Source: Phycisphaerales bacterium
Lineage (GTDB): Bacteria > Planctomycetota > Phycisphaerae > Phycisphaerales > UBA1924
Length of the DNA stretch: 45,459 nucleotides
Direction: 5' to 3'
Assembly: GCA_029213305.1 (NCBI GenBank)
Contig: JARGPA010000025.1
Coordinates: 1-45,459 of the forward strand
Positions 1-8,883 of the stretch are shown piece after piece. The translations under genes were made by a program, and so were the position numbers. Position 1 is the first letter of the stretch, and every line of letters starts with the position of its first letter. The notes below the pieces were generated by a model. The model worked only from the letters and a program-made list of their open reading frames with translations, did not search any database and was not told where the DNA came from.

Positions 1-39
1 AGCGAGGAGGTCGCGGGCTTGGTATTCGTGGATCTTCAT
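1..39 (-). CDS. sucC: Succinyl-CoA ligase beta subunit, N-terminal 13 codons only
   Basis: This is the first 13 codons of a gene that runs off the left edge on the minus strand. The ATG is the reverse complement of 37-39, and the product begins M-K-I-H-E-Y-Q-A-R-D-L-L-A. That is the very conserved opening of the ATP-grasp beta subunit of succinyl-CoA synthetase (commonly M-K-I-H-E-Y-Q-A-K-x-L-L). The enzyme makes ATP or GTP while converting succinyl-CoA to succinate in the TCA cycle, and sucD would be expected outside the window. No Shine-Dalgarno sequence is obvious; an A-A-A-G-G-A lies about 13 bases upstream. Because only 13 residues are visible, the call rests on the signature alone. Confidence 0.8.
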   Translation of the reverse strand, partial: MKIHEYQARDLLA

Positions 40-128
40 CGGTGGGTCCGTCCTTTGGATGAGGGAGTGTGTGTTTTGTTGCTGTATGGTAGTCGGATTT
101 TGGCGGGGAGGAGTGTTCTTGGAGGGTG

Positions 129-161
129 AAAAAAAGCCGTAACTCTAGAAGTTACGGCTTT
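129..161 (-). terminator. Rho-independent terminator of the 189-residue protein gene
   Basis: There is a perfect 12-bp inverted repeat (133-144 and 150-161) with a 5-base loop. The A-run at 129-135 becomes the U-tract when read on the minus strand. It lies just downstream of the stop codon of the gene at 192-761. Confidence 0.85.
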
Positions 162-191
162 ATATTGGTTCTATGGACTTAATCAGGAGGG

Positions 192-761
192 TTATTGAAT
201 ATCAACCCATGGCTCTAGGAGTAGGCCATCTTGTGAATACCCCATGACATCGACGAGAATCCCGCTCGATACTTTGGAGCTGGCCTCTTCGAGCAGGGGA
301 AGCATTGTCTTTGCGGACACAAATGCAGTCTGCAGATCTATCCGAGAAGACTTGGCATTTAGTGCATCTCGCACATCGTGTCCTGTGAAATTTGCAAATC
401 CAAAGAGGATCGTCGAAGAATCAAACCATGTTTTTTCCCATAGCTTATAGTCTTCAATTTCATTGTCTTGCATATACAGTTGCAGGGCATGCACAAACGA
501 GATGAGTTGTTCCGTTTTATAGATCCGTGGAGCTAAGCGGGATAACTCAGTTCGAAGTTCATCGTCTGTCATTTCTTGAGATAGTTCAATTGCGATCACC
601 ATCGCTTCTTTGCTTGGCTCAATATTGATCTCGTACTTATCTATATCTTCTTTGTGTTCTGGCGACGGATTGATTCCGGCGGTGACGAGAACTGCTCCGG
701 TTGTTATTAGAGCACAGATACCGATGAATGCATATTTGTTCATACTGATTGTCTTTCTCAT
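192..761 (-). CDS. Exported or membrane-anchored hypothetical protein (189 aa)
   Basis: I do not recognise the family. The N-terminus is basic (M-R-K-T), followed by a hydrophobic stretch at about residues 10-30 (F-I-G-I-C-A-L-I-T-T-G-A-V-L-V-T-A-G). This fits an uncleaved anchor or a signal peptide. The rest is soluble, acidic and probably mostly helical, with no cysteine pair or catalytic motif that I can see. The start at 761 is preferred because a GGAG lies 8 bases upstream; an alternative ATG is at 743. A strong terminator follows it, so it looks like a single-gene unit. Function unknown. Confidence 0.6.
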   Translation of the reverse strand: MRKTISMNKYAFIGICALITTGAVLVTAGINPSPEHKEDIDKYEINIEPSKEAMVIAIELSQEMTDDELRTELSRLAPRIYKTEQLISFVHALQLYMQDNEIEDYKLWEKTWFDSSTILFGFANFTGHDVRDALNAKSSRIDLQTAFVSAKTMLPLLEEASSKVSSGILVDVMGYSQDGLLLEPWVDIQ

Positions 762-986
762 TGCAGATGCTCCAGATCGTATTCAAAGTCCCATTCCCAT
801 AGGTTGATATTAATCAAGGATACGGAACTAAACAACTAATCGATAACTTGAAACCCCAGTAATGAGCAGAAACTCATTGTTTTGTAAACCAATCTAATGG
901 GAGAAATCTTCCAAGATATATATATAGGCAATTTAATAATATAATTACAAAATTGTGTAATCATAAAAATCGACAAACGCACTGAT

Positions 987-2405
987 TCATCGGGCTTTGG
1001 ATTTTAGCTGGGTATAGAGGTAGTAGAAACCTAAGGCACCTGCGGTGGTGATGGCGAGGGTGATTGCGAAGACCCATGAGCCTTCGGTTGGGTACTTTGA
1101 TTCGATGAGGTTGTAGATTGCTACGCCGGCGAATGGGGCAGTGAGGCCTCGGAGGCCGGTGAGGGTGACATGGATGGACATGTAGTCTTGTGATTTTTCG
1201 GGTTTAACGAACTGAAGGTGTCCGAGGTTCCATGCGAGGGCGCCGCCGCCGAAGGCGATGCCTCGGATGACTGAGGCGGCGAATAGGAATCCGATGATGT
1301 TTGATTGTCCTGCGATGAGTGCACAGAGCATCGACACGATGAATACCCATGAGTGGAATGCGCGGAACTGGACGATGTGGACGGAGTCGAGGAGCTTTGC
1401 CCACATCGGTATAGTGAAGGGCATCATCATGAGCGGGATGACTTGGGTGAGCATGATTCCCCAGAAGTATCCGATGTCGAACTGTTGCTTTGCGATGATG
1501 ACGAACGGGGTCCATGACATGATGTTCCCGAATCCGAGAAGGAGTTGGCATGTTTGGTAAGCGCGGTATTCTTTGTCGTCTTTGAGAACCTTGAATCCGG
1601 AGAGGAGCGATGTTTTGTTGTTACTCTCTGATTGTTCTTGTTCACTCTTTAGGATCTGACGCTCGGTGCGGAGTCTTATTCGTGCGTATGAAGAAACCCC
1701 GGCGAGGGCGATGAGTCCTCCGATTGGAATGAAGATTCGGTATGCGTTTTCGTTGTATTGCATCGCAGCACCGAGTCCGATTGCGATGAGTGATGTGATC
1801 GTTACAGATATCGTTTGAAGTTTGCCTGTTAGTTTGGCACGATGAGCGGGGTAGTTGACTCCCCAGATGGTTGCACGGACGGTGACGATTCCTGATAGGA
1901 GGATGCGTGCGCTGAATGCGGCAGCGACGAGCATGTAGAGCCCAGCGGGCGTCTTTGGGGCAATTGCCATCATGGCGATAGAGATCAACACACCAAGTTG
2001 GAGGGTAGTGATAAATGGAATCTTCCGTTTGCCGTGTGCTAGGGTCGCCCAGATGAAGGATGTGATGTTGGCGAGGGCGGGTGCGGCGATGAGCGCGCCT
2101 GCAAAGTAGTTGAGAACGGTGTCATCTACGACACCTTCGTAGAGTTTGCGGACGATGAATCCGATTACGCCGCCTTCGGTTGCGGCGATTGCCCATGGGA
2201 GGAAGAAGGCTGCACGGAGTTCGCGTGCATAGTTGGCGCGTGAGAGCCAAGGCATTGTGTTGGGATGGAATGAGAGAAAAGCGAAGATGATGAATCGGAC
2301 GGGTGAAGCGGCGCGGTAGAGGAGCTTGCCCGGGATTGACTCGGGGAGGTTTGGTGAATCGGAGGGATCACCGTCTTGGAGAGGGGAAAAGAATGGGGAA
2401 CGCAC
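987..2405 (-). CDS. MFS-type membrane transporter
   Basis: The protein has 472 residues with about 12 hydrophobic segments in two halves of six, separated by a charged central loop near residues 245-270 (R-L-R-T-E-R-Q-I-L-K-S-E-Q-E-Q-S-E). This is the layout of a major facilitator superfamily permease in the inner membrane. Basic loop motifs such as G-K-R-K-I-P after the second or third helix fit the family. The substrate cannot be read from the sequence, and no neighbouring metabolic gene suggests one. The start is GTG at 2405 with no Shine-Dalgarno sequence but an A-A-C-A-A-T hexamer five bases upstream, consistent with a leaderless mRNA. The first 50 or so residues before the first clear membrane helix are unusually long. 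I see no clear terminator downstream. Confidence 0.75.
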   Translation of the reverse strand: MRSPFFSPLQDGDPSDSPNLPESIPGKLLYRAASPVRFIIFAFLSFHPNTMPWLSRANYARELRAAFFLPWAIAATEGGVIGFIVRKLYEGVVDDTVLNYFAGALIAAPALANITSFIWATLAHGKRKIPFITTLQLGVLISIAMMAIAPKTPAGLYMLVAAAFSARILLSGIVTVRATIWGVNYPAHRAKLTGKLQTISVTITSLIAIGLGAAMQYNENAYRIFIPIGGLIALAGVSSYARIRLRTERQILKSEQEQSESNNKTSLLSGFKVLKDDKEYRAYQTCQLLLGFGNIMSWTPFVIIAKQQFDIGYFWGIMLTQVIPLMMMPFTIPMWAKLLDSVHIVQFRAFHSWVFIVSMLCALIAGQSNIIGFLFAASVIRGIAFGGGALAWNLGHLQFVKPEKSQDYMSIHVTLTGLRGLTAPFAGVAIYNLIESKYPTEGSWVFAITLAITTAGALGFYYLYTQLKSKAR

Positions 2406-2410
2406 GGGGT

Positions 2411-2416
2411 ATTGTT
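2411..2416 (-). promoter_or_regulatory. Putative -10 element, leaderless start of the MFS gene
   Basis: Read on the minus strand, the hexamer A-A-C-A-A-T ends five bases before the GTG at 2405. It matches TATAAT at 4 of 6 positions, and no -35 box is evident. Support comes mainly from the same spacing at several other genes in the window. Confidence 0.3.
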
Positions 2417-2422
2417 GGCATT

Positions 2423-2450
2423 AAAAAATGCCGACGCGAAGCGTCGGCAT
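2423..2450 (-). terminator. Rho-independent terminator of the 988-residue LamG/dockerin gene
   Basis: A perfect 10-bp stem (2428-2437 and 2441-2450) is closed by a GAA loop. The A-run at 2423-2428 becomes the U-tract on the minus strand. It lies 34 bases after the stop of the gene at 2484-5450 and separates it from the MFS gene. Confidence 0.85.
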
Positions 2451-2483
2451 AAAGTAACGAGATAATGTGTTTATTCAGATGAG

Positions 2484-5450
2484 TTACGGAGTTGCAGCAT
2501 AGATAGCTGCGTAGTAGTTGGAATCGTTTGAATCCACAATACCGTCAGGGTAACAGCCGTAGGTTCCTGGTCCTGCGCCTGCGATGTCAGCTTCTAGATC
2601 CCCGGCGCTGTACATGGCTGCGAAATACAGCATGTCATGGTAATCAACCGTTCCGTTGGGAATGCCGTAATCTAGGTTGGTTGAAGTTGAATCAAATGTA
2701 AAATCTGCGCTGGTTGTAAATCCTGAAGGGGCGTCTGCAGCATCTGCGACCGCCTTAAAGACATTTTCCAAACCTTCGACAGACTGGATCATTCGTGCGG
2801 GCACATCGTTGATCTCATCCCAGTTTCCCCACATCAGGAACTCTCTTACTCCGTGACGATGAGCGAATACTGCGACACGAGCGACTTGTTGCCAGTCCGT
2901 TCTATAGATCACTGAGTCAGCGCTATCAACAACTCCGTTGTCGTTCCAATCGAATCTGGTATGAATTCCGGACCAGTTTGCTTCTGGATAGATTAACCAG
3001 GGAACTGTTGGAGCATCGCCGTGATCTACCCCGGATAGGTAGTTGGCATTGATGTTATACTTTGCGAGTTCAACGAATATAACTCGAAGGTCATCAACAA
3101 TCGCGTCTCGGTATTCTGTAAGTGTTTGAGCAGTATCGTCTCTGGTTCTTCCAAATTCAAACATGTCATCGGTCTGGAGCATTGCATCAATCCCGAGTTG
3201 ATCACCCCATTCTGCGAGGAGTCTTGGAGTGCTCGCATTGGTATATGTACGGATATGATTGAGCTTAATTGGGTACAGGATTGGGGAAGAAAAATCAATC
3301 CACTGGGGCAATACAGTTTCGAGGCCTGCACCTGGTTTGTTTCGCAAGTACGCGCGTTCAGGTTTAAGCACTGTTGGATCTGAATAAACCATGTTGTATT
3401 CACTCAGACGGATGTCAGGTGAGAGTTCTTGGAGTGCGGGAAGAAGCAAGCTCACACCAAACGCTTGATCATATTGATCACGAGCAAACACAGAGAACTT
3501 CGCGCGGAATGTAGCGTTGTTTGCACCGTCGTATCTACTTTGTGACAGATCGGGGCCTGCGCTTGTTTTGATATCGTCGAGCGTGTGAAAAGTACTCGAT
3601 GGATTCGAAGGGGGGACCCAGCTTGCGACATCGCTTGCGCGATCATCGATTGCGGATTCTTCCCACCAACCTTCTATATATGATGGACCTGTTGTCCCCC
3701 CCCATGCTTGGCCGATAGTTGATAACTCTTCTGAATCAAAGTGGAATCGAGAAGGGGTTGGCACTGGATCCTCTGTGGATAGTGGATCATTTGCAGCTTC
3801 AATCTGCTTTGCCAGCTCGATGAATATGTCTTTACTCCTGAATGCGTTGATCGACATTCCTTCGCGATAAAATGGCGCATTCACTTCACTGTACGTTTCG
3901 TCATAGGTGATTGTTCCGGTCAGCGTTGGATGAGTGGATGCATCTCTCCAGATACTTGGCACATCTCTCCAGTCATTAGTGAGTCGACGGATTGCATCTG
4001 CATCACCGTAATAACAGCTTTGGTTGTTATGTGATTCGGTATAGTTGTGCCAAAGTAGAGCACATGCATCTTGATCAAACAAACTCTTTGAGTCAATATC
4101 TGACGCATATGTCTCCATCCCTGTGTTGAGGTATTGAAGCCAGTTTTTGGTTTGTCCTGCAAGTTGAGTTGGTTCGGGTAAGAGTGTGCTCTGTGGCGAG
4201 TAACCTGGTGGAGTGAAGATCACTGCTGAGTTCTCTGGAGATTGAACACGCATGCGAACGAGTGGATATACAGATTCCATATCCCAGATTGGATCTGTCC
4301 AGTTACGCAGATCCCTTTCAGACCCAACGAGCGTGGCCGTTGAAGTAGGTTGGTCCCATGTAAAGAACCGGACTGGCGCATCCCAATCGATTGAGAGTTC
4401 GGATCTCGCATCGGCGGGAGCGTTTGCTATAGATGAGGATTCGACGAATGCTTCAGCTAATTTATTGAGCTCTTTGGAAGTGTTGTAGCTTGTGTCGATC
4501 AGTCCTTTCCATATTGCGAAATGATGAAGCGCTCCATTAAAATGGTTCGTGCCTGCTCTTGTTTTACCTATTCTTGCAGAATCTGTGCTTGTTGAGCTTC
4601 GCCATTCATTGGACAGGCGGCTTGCGGTTTCTTGGTTAAAATCCATCTTACCGTTTTGATCTTCGTAAACGGTGTTCACATACATCCGTATGTTCCCTTG
4701 CGTTCCTATTTTGTAATACTGTACAATTACTTGGTACCAGTGACGGCCGTTAACTTCGTCTACATCCGCGTCGTTGACAACAACTTCAATTGTGTGTCTT
4801 GTGTCTTGCGGGTAAATTAAGTTTTGTGATTCGGTGATGACTTGGAATGTAGTTTCCGAGTTATCAGTATCGCGTTCGAGTTGAACTAGGATCTGAACGG
4901 GTCCTGAAGTTGCATCATCATTCCCGTGGTCAAAGAGCGTTTCCCATCCTCGAGTCCCCACGATATCTTCTTCATCTGGGGACACAATCATGTGCATGGT
5001 CCACTCTTCTTTGTGATGCATATTCAACGCAACCAACGATTCGGTTGAGTTAAAGTTTGAATCATCGAGTTCGAGGTACCGATCTACTCCGGAGATGTTT
5101 CCGGTTGTTTCACCAAAAATAATGGCGGAGGAACCACCCACTCTTGTCATATGGTTAGCGAGAATTGGAAAATACTCCAACGGGGAAGTCGAAGTCATCG
5201 GCGGTGGACATCCGTTATCGAGGATGCCGTTGGATTCGACGGCGCTAGGTTTGGTTCGATCTAAACCGTCTTGAATATCCGAGATAAACGAGTTTTCAAA
5301 TGGCCAATAGAAATCTGCTGAATTCGAGTCATTGATGTACTCTGGGATCGTGGGTGCAACAGCGAGGGCAGATTGCGTACACGTACCTGCAATGCACGCG
5401 ATTATTGTTGCTGACGATATTGCTTTCGAATAATAACTTTGATATTTCAT
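2484..5450 (-). CDS. Large exported protein with LamG-like domain and dockerin-type calcium loops
   Basis: The protein has 988 residues. Residues 1-30 are a signal peptide ending in an A-L-A type site. Residues of about 95-340 look like a LamG/concanavalin-like jelly roll (W-T-M-H-M-I-V-S, then F-N-G-A-L-H-H-F-A-I-W-K). The central 350-900 region is not recognised. It is rich in W, D and Y and could be a glycoside-hydrolase-like barrel, but I see no certain active site. A single EF-hand-like loop (D-W-N-D-N-G-V-V-D-S-A-D) lies near residue 845. Two more lie at the C-terminus: N-L-D-Y-G-I-P-N-G-T-V-D-Y-H-D and P-D-G-I-V-D-S-N-D. These resemble a dockerin but lack the F-F-D-V-S/G-C-P form of the other proteins here. 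A good AGGAG lies 7 bases before the ATG. It is likely a secreted polysaccharide-binding or -degrading protein; the function is inferred. Confidence 0.7.
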   Translation of the reverse strand: MKYQSYYSKAISSATIIACIAGTCTQSALAVAPTIPEYINDSNSADFYWPFENSFISDIQDGLDRTKPSAVESNGILDNGCPPPMTSTSPLEYFPILANHMTRVGGSSAIIFGETTGNISGVDRYLELDDSNFNSTESLVALNMHHKEEWTMHMIVSPDEEDIVGTRGWETLFDHGNDDATSGPVQILVQLERDTDNSETTFQVITESQNLIYPQDTRHTIEVVVNDADVDEVNGRHWYQVIVQYYKIGTQGNIRMYVNTVYEDQNGKMDFNQETASRLSNEWRSSTSTDSARIGKTRAGTNHFNGALHHFAIWKGLIDTSYNTSKELNKLAEAFVESSSIANAPADARSELSIDWDAPVRFFTWDQPTSTATLVGSERDLRNWTDPIWDMESVYPLVRMRVQSPENSAVIFTPPGYSPQSTLLPEPTQLAGQTKNWLQYLNTGMETYASDIDSKSLFDQDACALLWHNYTESHNNQSCYYGDADAIRRLTNDWRDVPSIWRDASTHPTLTGTITYDETYSEVNAPFYREGMSINAFRSKDIFIELAKQIEAANDPLSTEDPVPTPSRFHFDSEELSTIGQAWGGTTGPSYIEGWWEESAIDDRASDVASWVPPSNPSSTFHTLDDIKTSAGPDLSQSRYDGANNATFRAKFSVFARDQYDQAFGVSLLLPALQELSPDIRLSEYNMVYSDPTVLKPERAYLRNKPGAGLETVLPQWIDFSSPILYPIKLNHIRTYTNASTPRLLAEWGDQLGIDAMLQTDDMFEFGRTRDDTAQTLTEYRDAIVDDLRVIFVELAKYNINANYLSGVDHGDAPTVPWLIYPEANWSGIHTRFDWNDNGVVDSADSVIYRTDWQQVARVAVFAHRHGVREFLMWGNWDEINDVPARMIQSVEGLENVFKAVADAADAPSGFTTSADFTFDSTSTNLDYGIPNGTVDYHDMLYFAAMYSAGDLEADIAGAGPGTYGCYPDGIVDSNDSNYYAAIYAATP

Positions 5451-5689
5451 ACATAACTCCTAAACAGTTACATCATTTGTGAGAGCATTCAACATGAATT
5501 ACTCTCTATATGCTGAATAAATTAACTGCATTTTTGAGTCTTACAAGATTAAACACTCATTATGCATTTTATGAATATAAAAATAATATTGCATCTATGT
5601 TTATTGCGCAATATTCGCTCAACTCGACACACCAAACCCTGCGCATATAAATTCCAATAGCTCTGGTTTTGTAGTGATCATCAATGACA

Positions 5690-5695
5690 TACGAT
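5690..5695 (+). promoter_or_regulatory. Putative -10 element, leaderless start of the FAH-family gene
   Basis: T-A-C-G-A-T ends five bases before the ATG at 5701. No Shine-Dalgarno sequence is present, and the -35 region is weak. Confidence 0.35.
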
Positions 5696-5700
5696 TTACT

Positions 5701-6432
5701 ATGCATATACATGAAGAGAACAACAGAATACTGATCAGCTCTGGCGCACTATCTATCCCTATCAGACAGATCTATGCGATTGGGCGAAATTATGTTGCGC
5801 ATGCGGCGGAGCAGGGGTTGGAGGCGCCTGAGCGGCCGATGATTTTTACGAAGAATGTGATGAGCGCGATTGGGGACGGAAAACCGATTGTGATCCCCCC
5901 TATTGCTCTTGATGAAGTGACAGGTGGAAATCAGACAGACTTTGAGGCTGAGTTGGCGATTGTGATTTCGATGACTTGTAAGGATGTGTCACGGGGTGAT
6001 GCGATGGAGTATGTCGCGGGGTTCTGTTGTGCGAATGATGTTTCTGCTCGATGGTGGCAAAAGAAGGGGTCGGGCGGGCAGTTTTGTCGAGGGAAAGGGT
6101 TTGATACCTTTTGTCCGCTTGGTCCAAAGCTTGTGACTCCGCGCGAGTTGAATGATGGCGGGCTTGATGTGGATGATTTGAAAATTGAATGTCGGGTCAA
6201 TGGCGTTGTTATGCAAGAAGCTCGAACATCGCAGATGATGTTTTCTCCTGCGGTTTTGATCGAGGAGTTGAGCAAAGGGACCACCTTAGCGCCTGGAACG
6301 GTGATCTTGACAGGGACACCAAGTGGAGTCGGGATGGCGCGAGATCCTCAGGTTTGGCTCAGTGACGGCGATTTGGTTGAGGTTGAGATTGAAGGGATTG
6401 GGGTTTTAAGCAATCCTGTGATGTTTGGGTGA
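5701..6432 (+). CDS. Fumarylacetoacetate hydrolase family protein
   Basis: The protein has 243 residues and the FAH C-terminal-domain fold used by acylpyruvases, 2-hydroxyhepta-2,4-diene-1,7-dioate isomerases and oxaloacetate decarboxylases. Family signatures visible are I-G-R-N-Y-V-A-H-A near the N-terminus, P-M-I-F-T-K-N, the metal-binding D-F-E-A-E-L-A-I-V, the N-D-V-S-A-R stretch and the C-terminal L-T-G-T-P-S-G-V-G. The acidic residues would bind Mg2+ or Mn2+. The exact substrate cannot be assigned, and the protein is likely cytoplasmic. The reading frame is also open from a GTG at 5674, but the ATG at 5701 is preferred because of a TACGAT hexamer five bases upstream. It precedes the NfeD/FloA cluster by about 58 bases, and no functional link is evident. 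Confidence 0.88.
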   Translation: MHIHEENNRILISSGALSIPIRQIYAIGRNYVAHAAEQGLEAPERPMIFTKNVMSAIGDGKPIVIPPIALDEVTGGNQTDFEAELAIVISMTCKDVSRGDAMEYVAGFCCANDVSARWWQKKGSGGQFCRGKGFDTFCPLGPKLVTPRELNDGGLDVDDLKIECRVNGVVMQEARTSQMMFSPAVLIEELSKGTTLAPGTVILTGTPSGVGMARDPQVWLSDGDLVEVEIEGIGVLSNPVMFG

Positions 6433-6479
6433 GTATCGGTTAGATTTCCGATGAGTGAATCTTGGGACGGTTTATCCCT

Positions 6480-6485
6480 TATACT
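6480..6485 (+). promoter_or_regulatory. Putative -10 element, leaderless start of the long NfeD gene
   Basis: T-A-T-A-C-T, a 5 of 6 match to TATAAT, ends five bases before the GTG at 6491. It argues for that GTG over the upstream in-frame GTG at 6455, because the hexamer would otherwise sit inside the coding region. Confidence 0.45.
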
Positions 6486-6490
6486 CTTGT

Positions 6491-8341
6491 GTGAATACTC
6501 AAATTAAAAAGAATCAGTCGGTGTTCCGGGTCCTCAATCGGGTTGTGATTGGACTTTGTATCGCAGTGGGCGTTGTGAGTTCTTCACATTCACTTGCTCA
6601 AGAGGATGTTGCGACTCTTCAATCTGCTCAGATTGTGTCAATCCCTGCAGCAAGACAAGCGGAACGAATCGCGGTCATTACTGTTGAAGGCGGGATTGAT
6701 CGGATCACTGCAATGTCTATGAAACGACGCATTCGCGCGGCGGAAGTTGCAGGAATGGATGCGATGGTGATTGAGATCAACTCTCCGGGTGGTGAACTCG
6801 GTGCGGTTTTGGAGATCTCTAACGAGATAAAAAACTCGTCTATCTCGAATACTGTTTCTTGGGTCCATCCTGATGCGTATTCGGGCGGCGCGATCATCGC
6901 GCTTGCATGTAATGAGATCGTGACGAGTTCTCCTGCGTCTATGGGTGATGCGTTTATTATTCAAATTGGCCCTGGGCAAATCCGAGGATTGAGCCCAGAT
7001 GAACGAACGAAGTTTCTGCCTCCTCTCATGGCGGATGTGACAGATTCAGCGCGACGGAGCGGGTTTGATGAATACTTAGTTCAAGCGATCGTTGTTGACG
7101 GGGTCGAGCTTTGGCTCGTTGAGGATAATGAGAGTGGACAGCGGTTAGCGATCAATGAAGAGGAATACAGACTCTTGTTTGATGGAGACCCGATCCGGGG
7201 CAAACCGATGCTTGCTGAAGTCACAGGAGGGATCCAGACATATACAACTCCTGATGACGACACGGACGATCCCGAAGAAGTGAATGATGATCCTCAATCT
7301 GATAGTGTCGCAGAGACTCTAGAAGAAGCAGATGCACGAGCGTACAAACCTGCAAGTAAGACTCTTCATGATGTCGAAGATGTGTTTAATGATCCTGAAG
7401 AGATGGTTGAGCTTGAGTATCCGTCAAATCGTGTAGTGCTCAGCGCTGGGGACAAAGGCAAGTATCGGTTTGTTGGGTACATCACCGATGGTTCAGCAGC
7501 GATCGTAATGCGGGATGATCAACTTCGTTACTTTGGGTTCTCTAGTCAGATCATTAACAACGATGAAGAACTCAAAGCGTTCTTTGGCGCTAGTGAGTTG
7601 GTACGAATCCGGATGAACCCTACTGAGAAGCTGGTTCGTTTCTTTGTGAACCCGTATGTTCGTGGTTTCTTGATTGTTGTAGTCTTGATCTCATTGTTTG
7701 TTGAGTTAATCATGGGCGGCGCAGGCATTGGTGGATCTGTTGCGATCGGCGCCTTGGTGCTTTTGCTCGGGCCTCCAGCGATGATTGGGCTCAGTGGTTG
7801 GTGGGAACTAATTGCGATTGTCGTAGGAATTTCGTGTTTAGCAATTGAGGCGTTTGTGGTTCCTGGGTTCGGAGTCTTTGGAGTGATTGGATTCGTGGCG
7901 CTGTTTGGTGGTTTGATTGGCACCTTTGTCAGCGCAGGCGGGACATTATCAAATCCTTCGATGCAGCAGGACTTGATGACAGGCGCTGTTACTGTGTTGC
8001 TCTCGTTTGTTACTGCGGGGATCGGATGGTGGTTGATTGTTCGAAATGCTCAGAACCTCCCCTACTTTGAGCGACTCATATTGAGTGGAGCATCAGGTGT
8101 TGGGGGGATGCCTCAGAAGTCGATGTTGCATGCGATTGTTACTGATGATGGTTCTGTACGAGTTGGGAGCGAGGGTGTGACGATTACGCCGTTGTATCCG
8201 ATTGGTCAGGCGGACTTTGAAGATCAGATTGTGGATGTGCATGCGGCACTTGGATCGATTGATCGTGGGGTTCGGGTGAGGGTGATCTCTGCGACAAAGC
8301 TTCGCATTGAGGTGGAAGAAGTTGGATCGGAGGATGTGTGA
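6491..8341 (+). CDS. Long NfeD protein with ClpP-like serine protease domain
   Basis: The protein has 616 residues. Residues 1-37 form a signal peptide (hydrophobic, ending S-L-A-Q). Residues of about 55-240 match the ClpP/SDH-class crotonase-like protease domain of NfeD1b, with E-I-N-S-P-G-G-E followed by Y-S-G-G-A. The probable nucleophile is Ser131; the motif is usually A-S-A-G, so Y-S-G-G is a variant. An acidic linker near 255-290 follows. Several membrane helices lie at about 385-525, and the C-terminal 70 residues are the NfeD OB-fold domain. Family knowledge: such proteins occur beside flotillin/stomatin (SPFH) genes and are thought to process or partner them in the membrane. Here it starts the NfeD-NfeD-FloA-FloA run and overlaps the next gene by one base. 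Confidence 0.88.
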   Translation: MNTQIKKNQSVFRVLNRVVIGLCIAVGVVSSSHSLAQEDVATLQSAQIVSIPAARQAERIAVITVEGGIDRITAMSMKRRIRAAEVAGMDAMVIEINSPGGELGAVLEISNEIKNSSISNTVSWVHPDAYSGGAIIALACNEIVTSSPASMGDAFIIQIGPGQIRGLSPDERTKFLPPLMADVTDSARRSGFDEYLVQAIVVDGVELWLVEDNESGQRLAINEEEYRLLFDGDPIRGKPMLAEVTGGIQTYTTPDDDTDDPEEVNDDPQSDSVAETLEEADARAYKPASKTLHDVEDVFNDPEEMVELEYPSNRVVLSAGDKGKYRFVGYITDGSAAIVMRDDQLRYFGFSSQIINNDEELKAFFGASELVRIRMNPTEKLVRFFVNPYVRGFLIVVVLISLFVELIMGGAGIGGSVAIGALVLLLGPPAMIGLSGWWELIAIVVGISCLAIEAFVVPGFGVFGVIGFVALFGGLIGTFVSAGGTLSNPSMQQDLMTGAVTVLLSFVTAGIGWWLIVRNAQNLPYFERLILSGASGVGGMPQKSMLHAIVTDDGSVRVGSEGVTITPLYPIGQADFEDQIVDVHAALGSIDRGVRVRVISATKLRIEVEEVGSEDV

Positions 8342-8838
8342 TGGATAGTTTGTTGCTCATCGGGGTTGGTTTGCTCGGGCTCGGGGCGCTTCTAATGGTG
8401 CTTGAGGCGTTTGTTCCATCGGGGGGGATACTTGGGATTGCTGCGATTGCGAGTGCTATTGCAGGGATTGTGTTCTTGTTTCGATATGACGCGATGTGGG
8501 GTGCGATCGGGTTACTTGGAACGGCGGTGCTTGGGCCGATGATTTTCTTTGGGGCGCTTAATATGTTGCCCAATACTTCGTTTGGAAAGACGATGGTTGG
8601 CGATTCAGGCGAAGAGATCGCTCAGACTCGTGCAAATCAGATGCGGGCGAGTAAGGAAGCAAGAGCACAGCTCGTTGGACTTGAGGGCACTGCATTGACG
8701 AACATGCGTCCAAGCGGGGTTGTCCAGATTAATGGAGATCGTCACGATGCGATCGCGCAAGGTGGGATCGTTGACTTGGGTGAATCAATCCGCGTGACGG
8801 GTGTAGATGGATTAACGATTGAGGTTCGGAAGATATAG
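8341..8838 (+). CDS. Short NfeD-like membrane protein
   Basis: The protein has 165 residues: two to four hydrophobic segments in the first 80, then a soluble C-terminal domain of about 60 residues with the NfeD OB-fold pattern (G-L-E-G-T-A-L-T-N-M-R-P-S-G-V-V, ending V-T-G-V-D-G-L-T-I-E-V). This is the short NfeD form that lacks the protease domain. It starts at the ATG overlapping the upstream stop by one base (TGATG), with GGAGG at 8329-8333 as ribosome binding site, so translation is coupled to the long NfeD. NfeD is known to partner SPFH proteins such as FloA, encoded just downstream, so the products probably act together in membrane microdomains. Confidence 0.85.
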   Translation: MDSLLLIGVGLLGLGALLMVLEAFVPSGGILGIAAIASAIAGIVFLFRYDAMWGAIGLLGTAVLGPMIFFGALNMLPNTSFGKTMVGDSGEEIAQTRANQMRASKEARAQLVGLEGTALTNMRPSGVVQINGDRHDAIAQGGIVDLGESIRVTGVDGLTIEVRKI

Positions 8839-8883
8839 AATCGCGCAGAGCATCTCAACCAAACTTGAGTGATGGATTCATAA

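Noticed and set aside
987..2405. Long open frames opposite or out of phase with the MFS gene and other genes
   Set aside because: Their products are low-complexity, rich in Ser/Pro/His/Arg, and lack ribosome sites; the real genes have clear domains.
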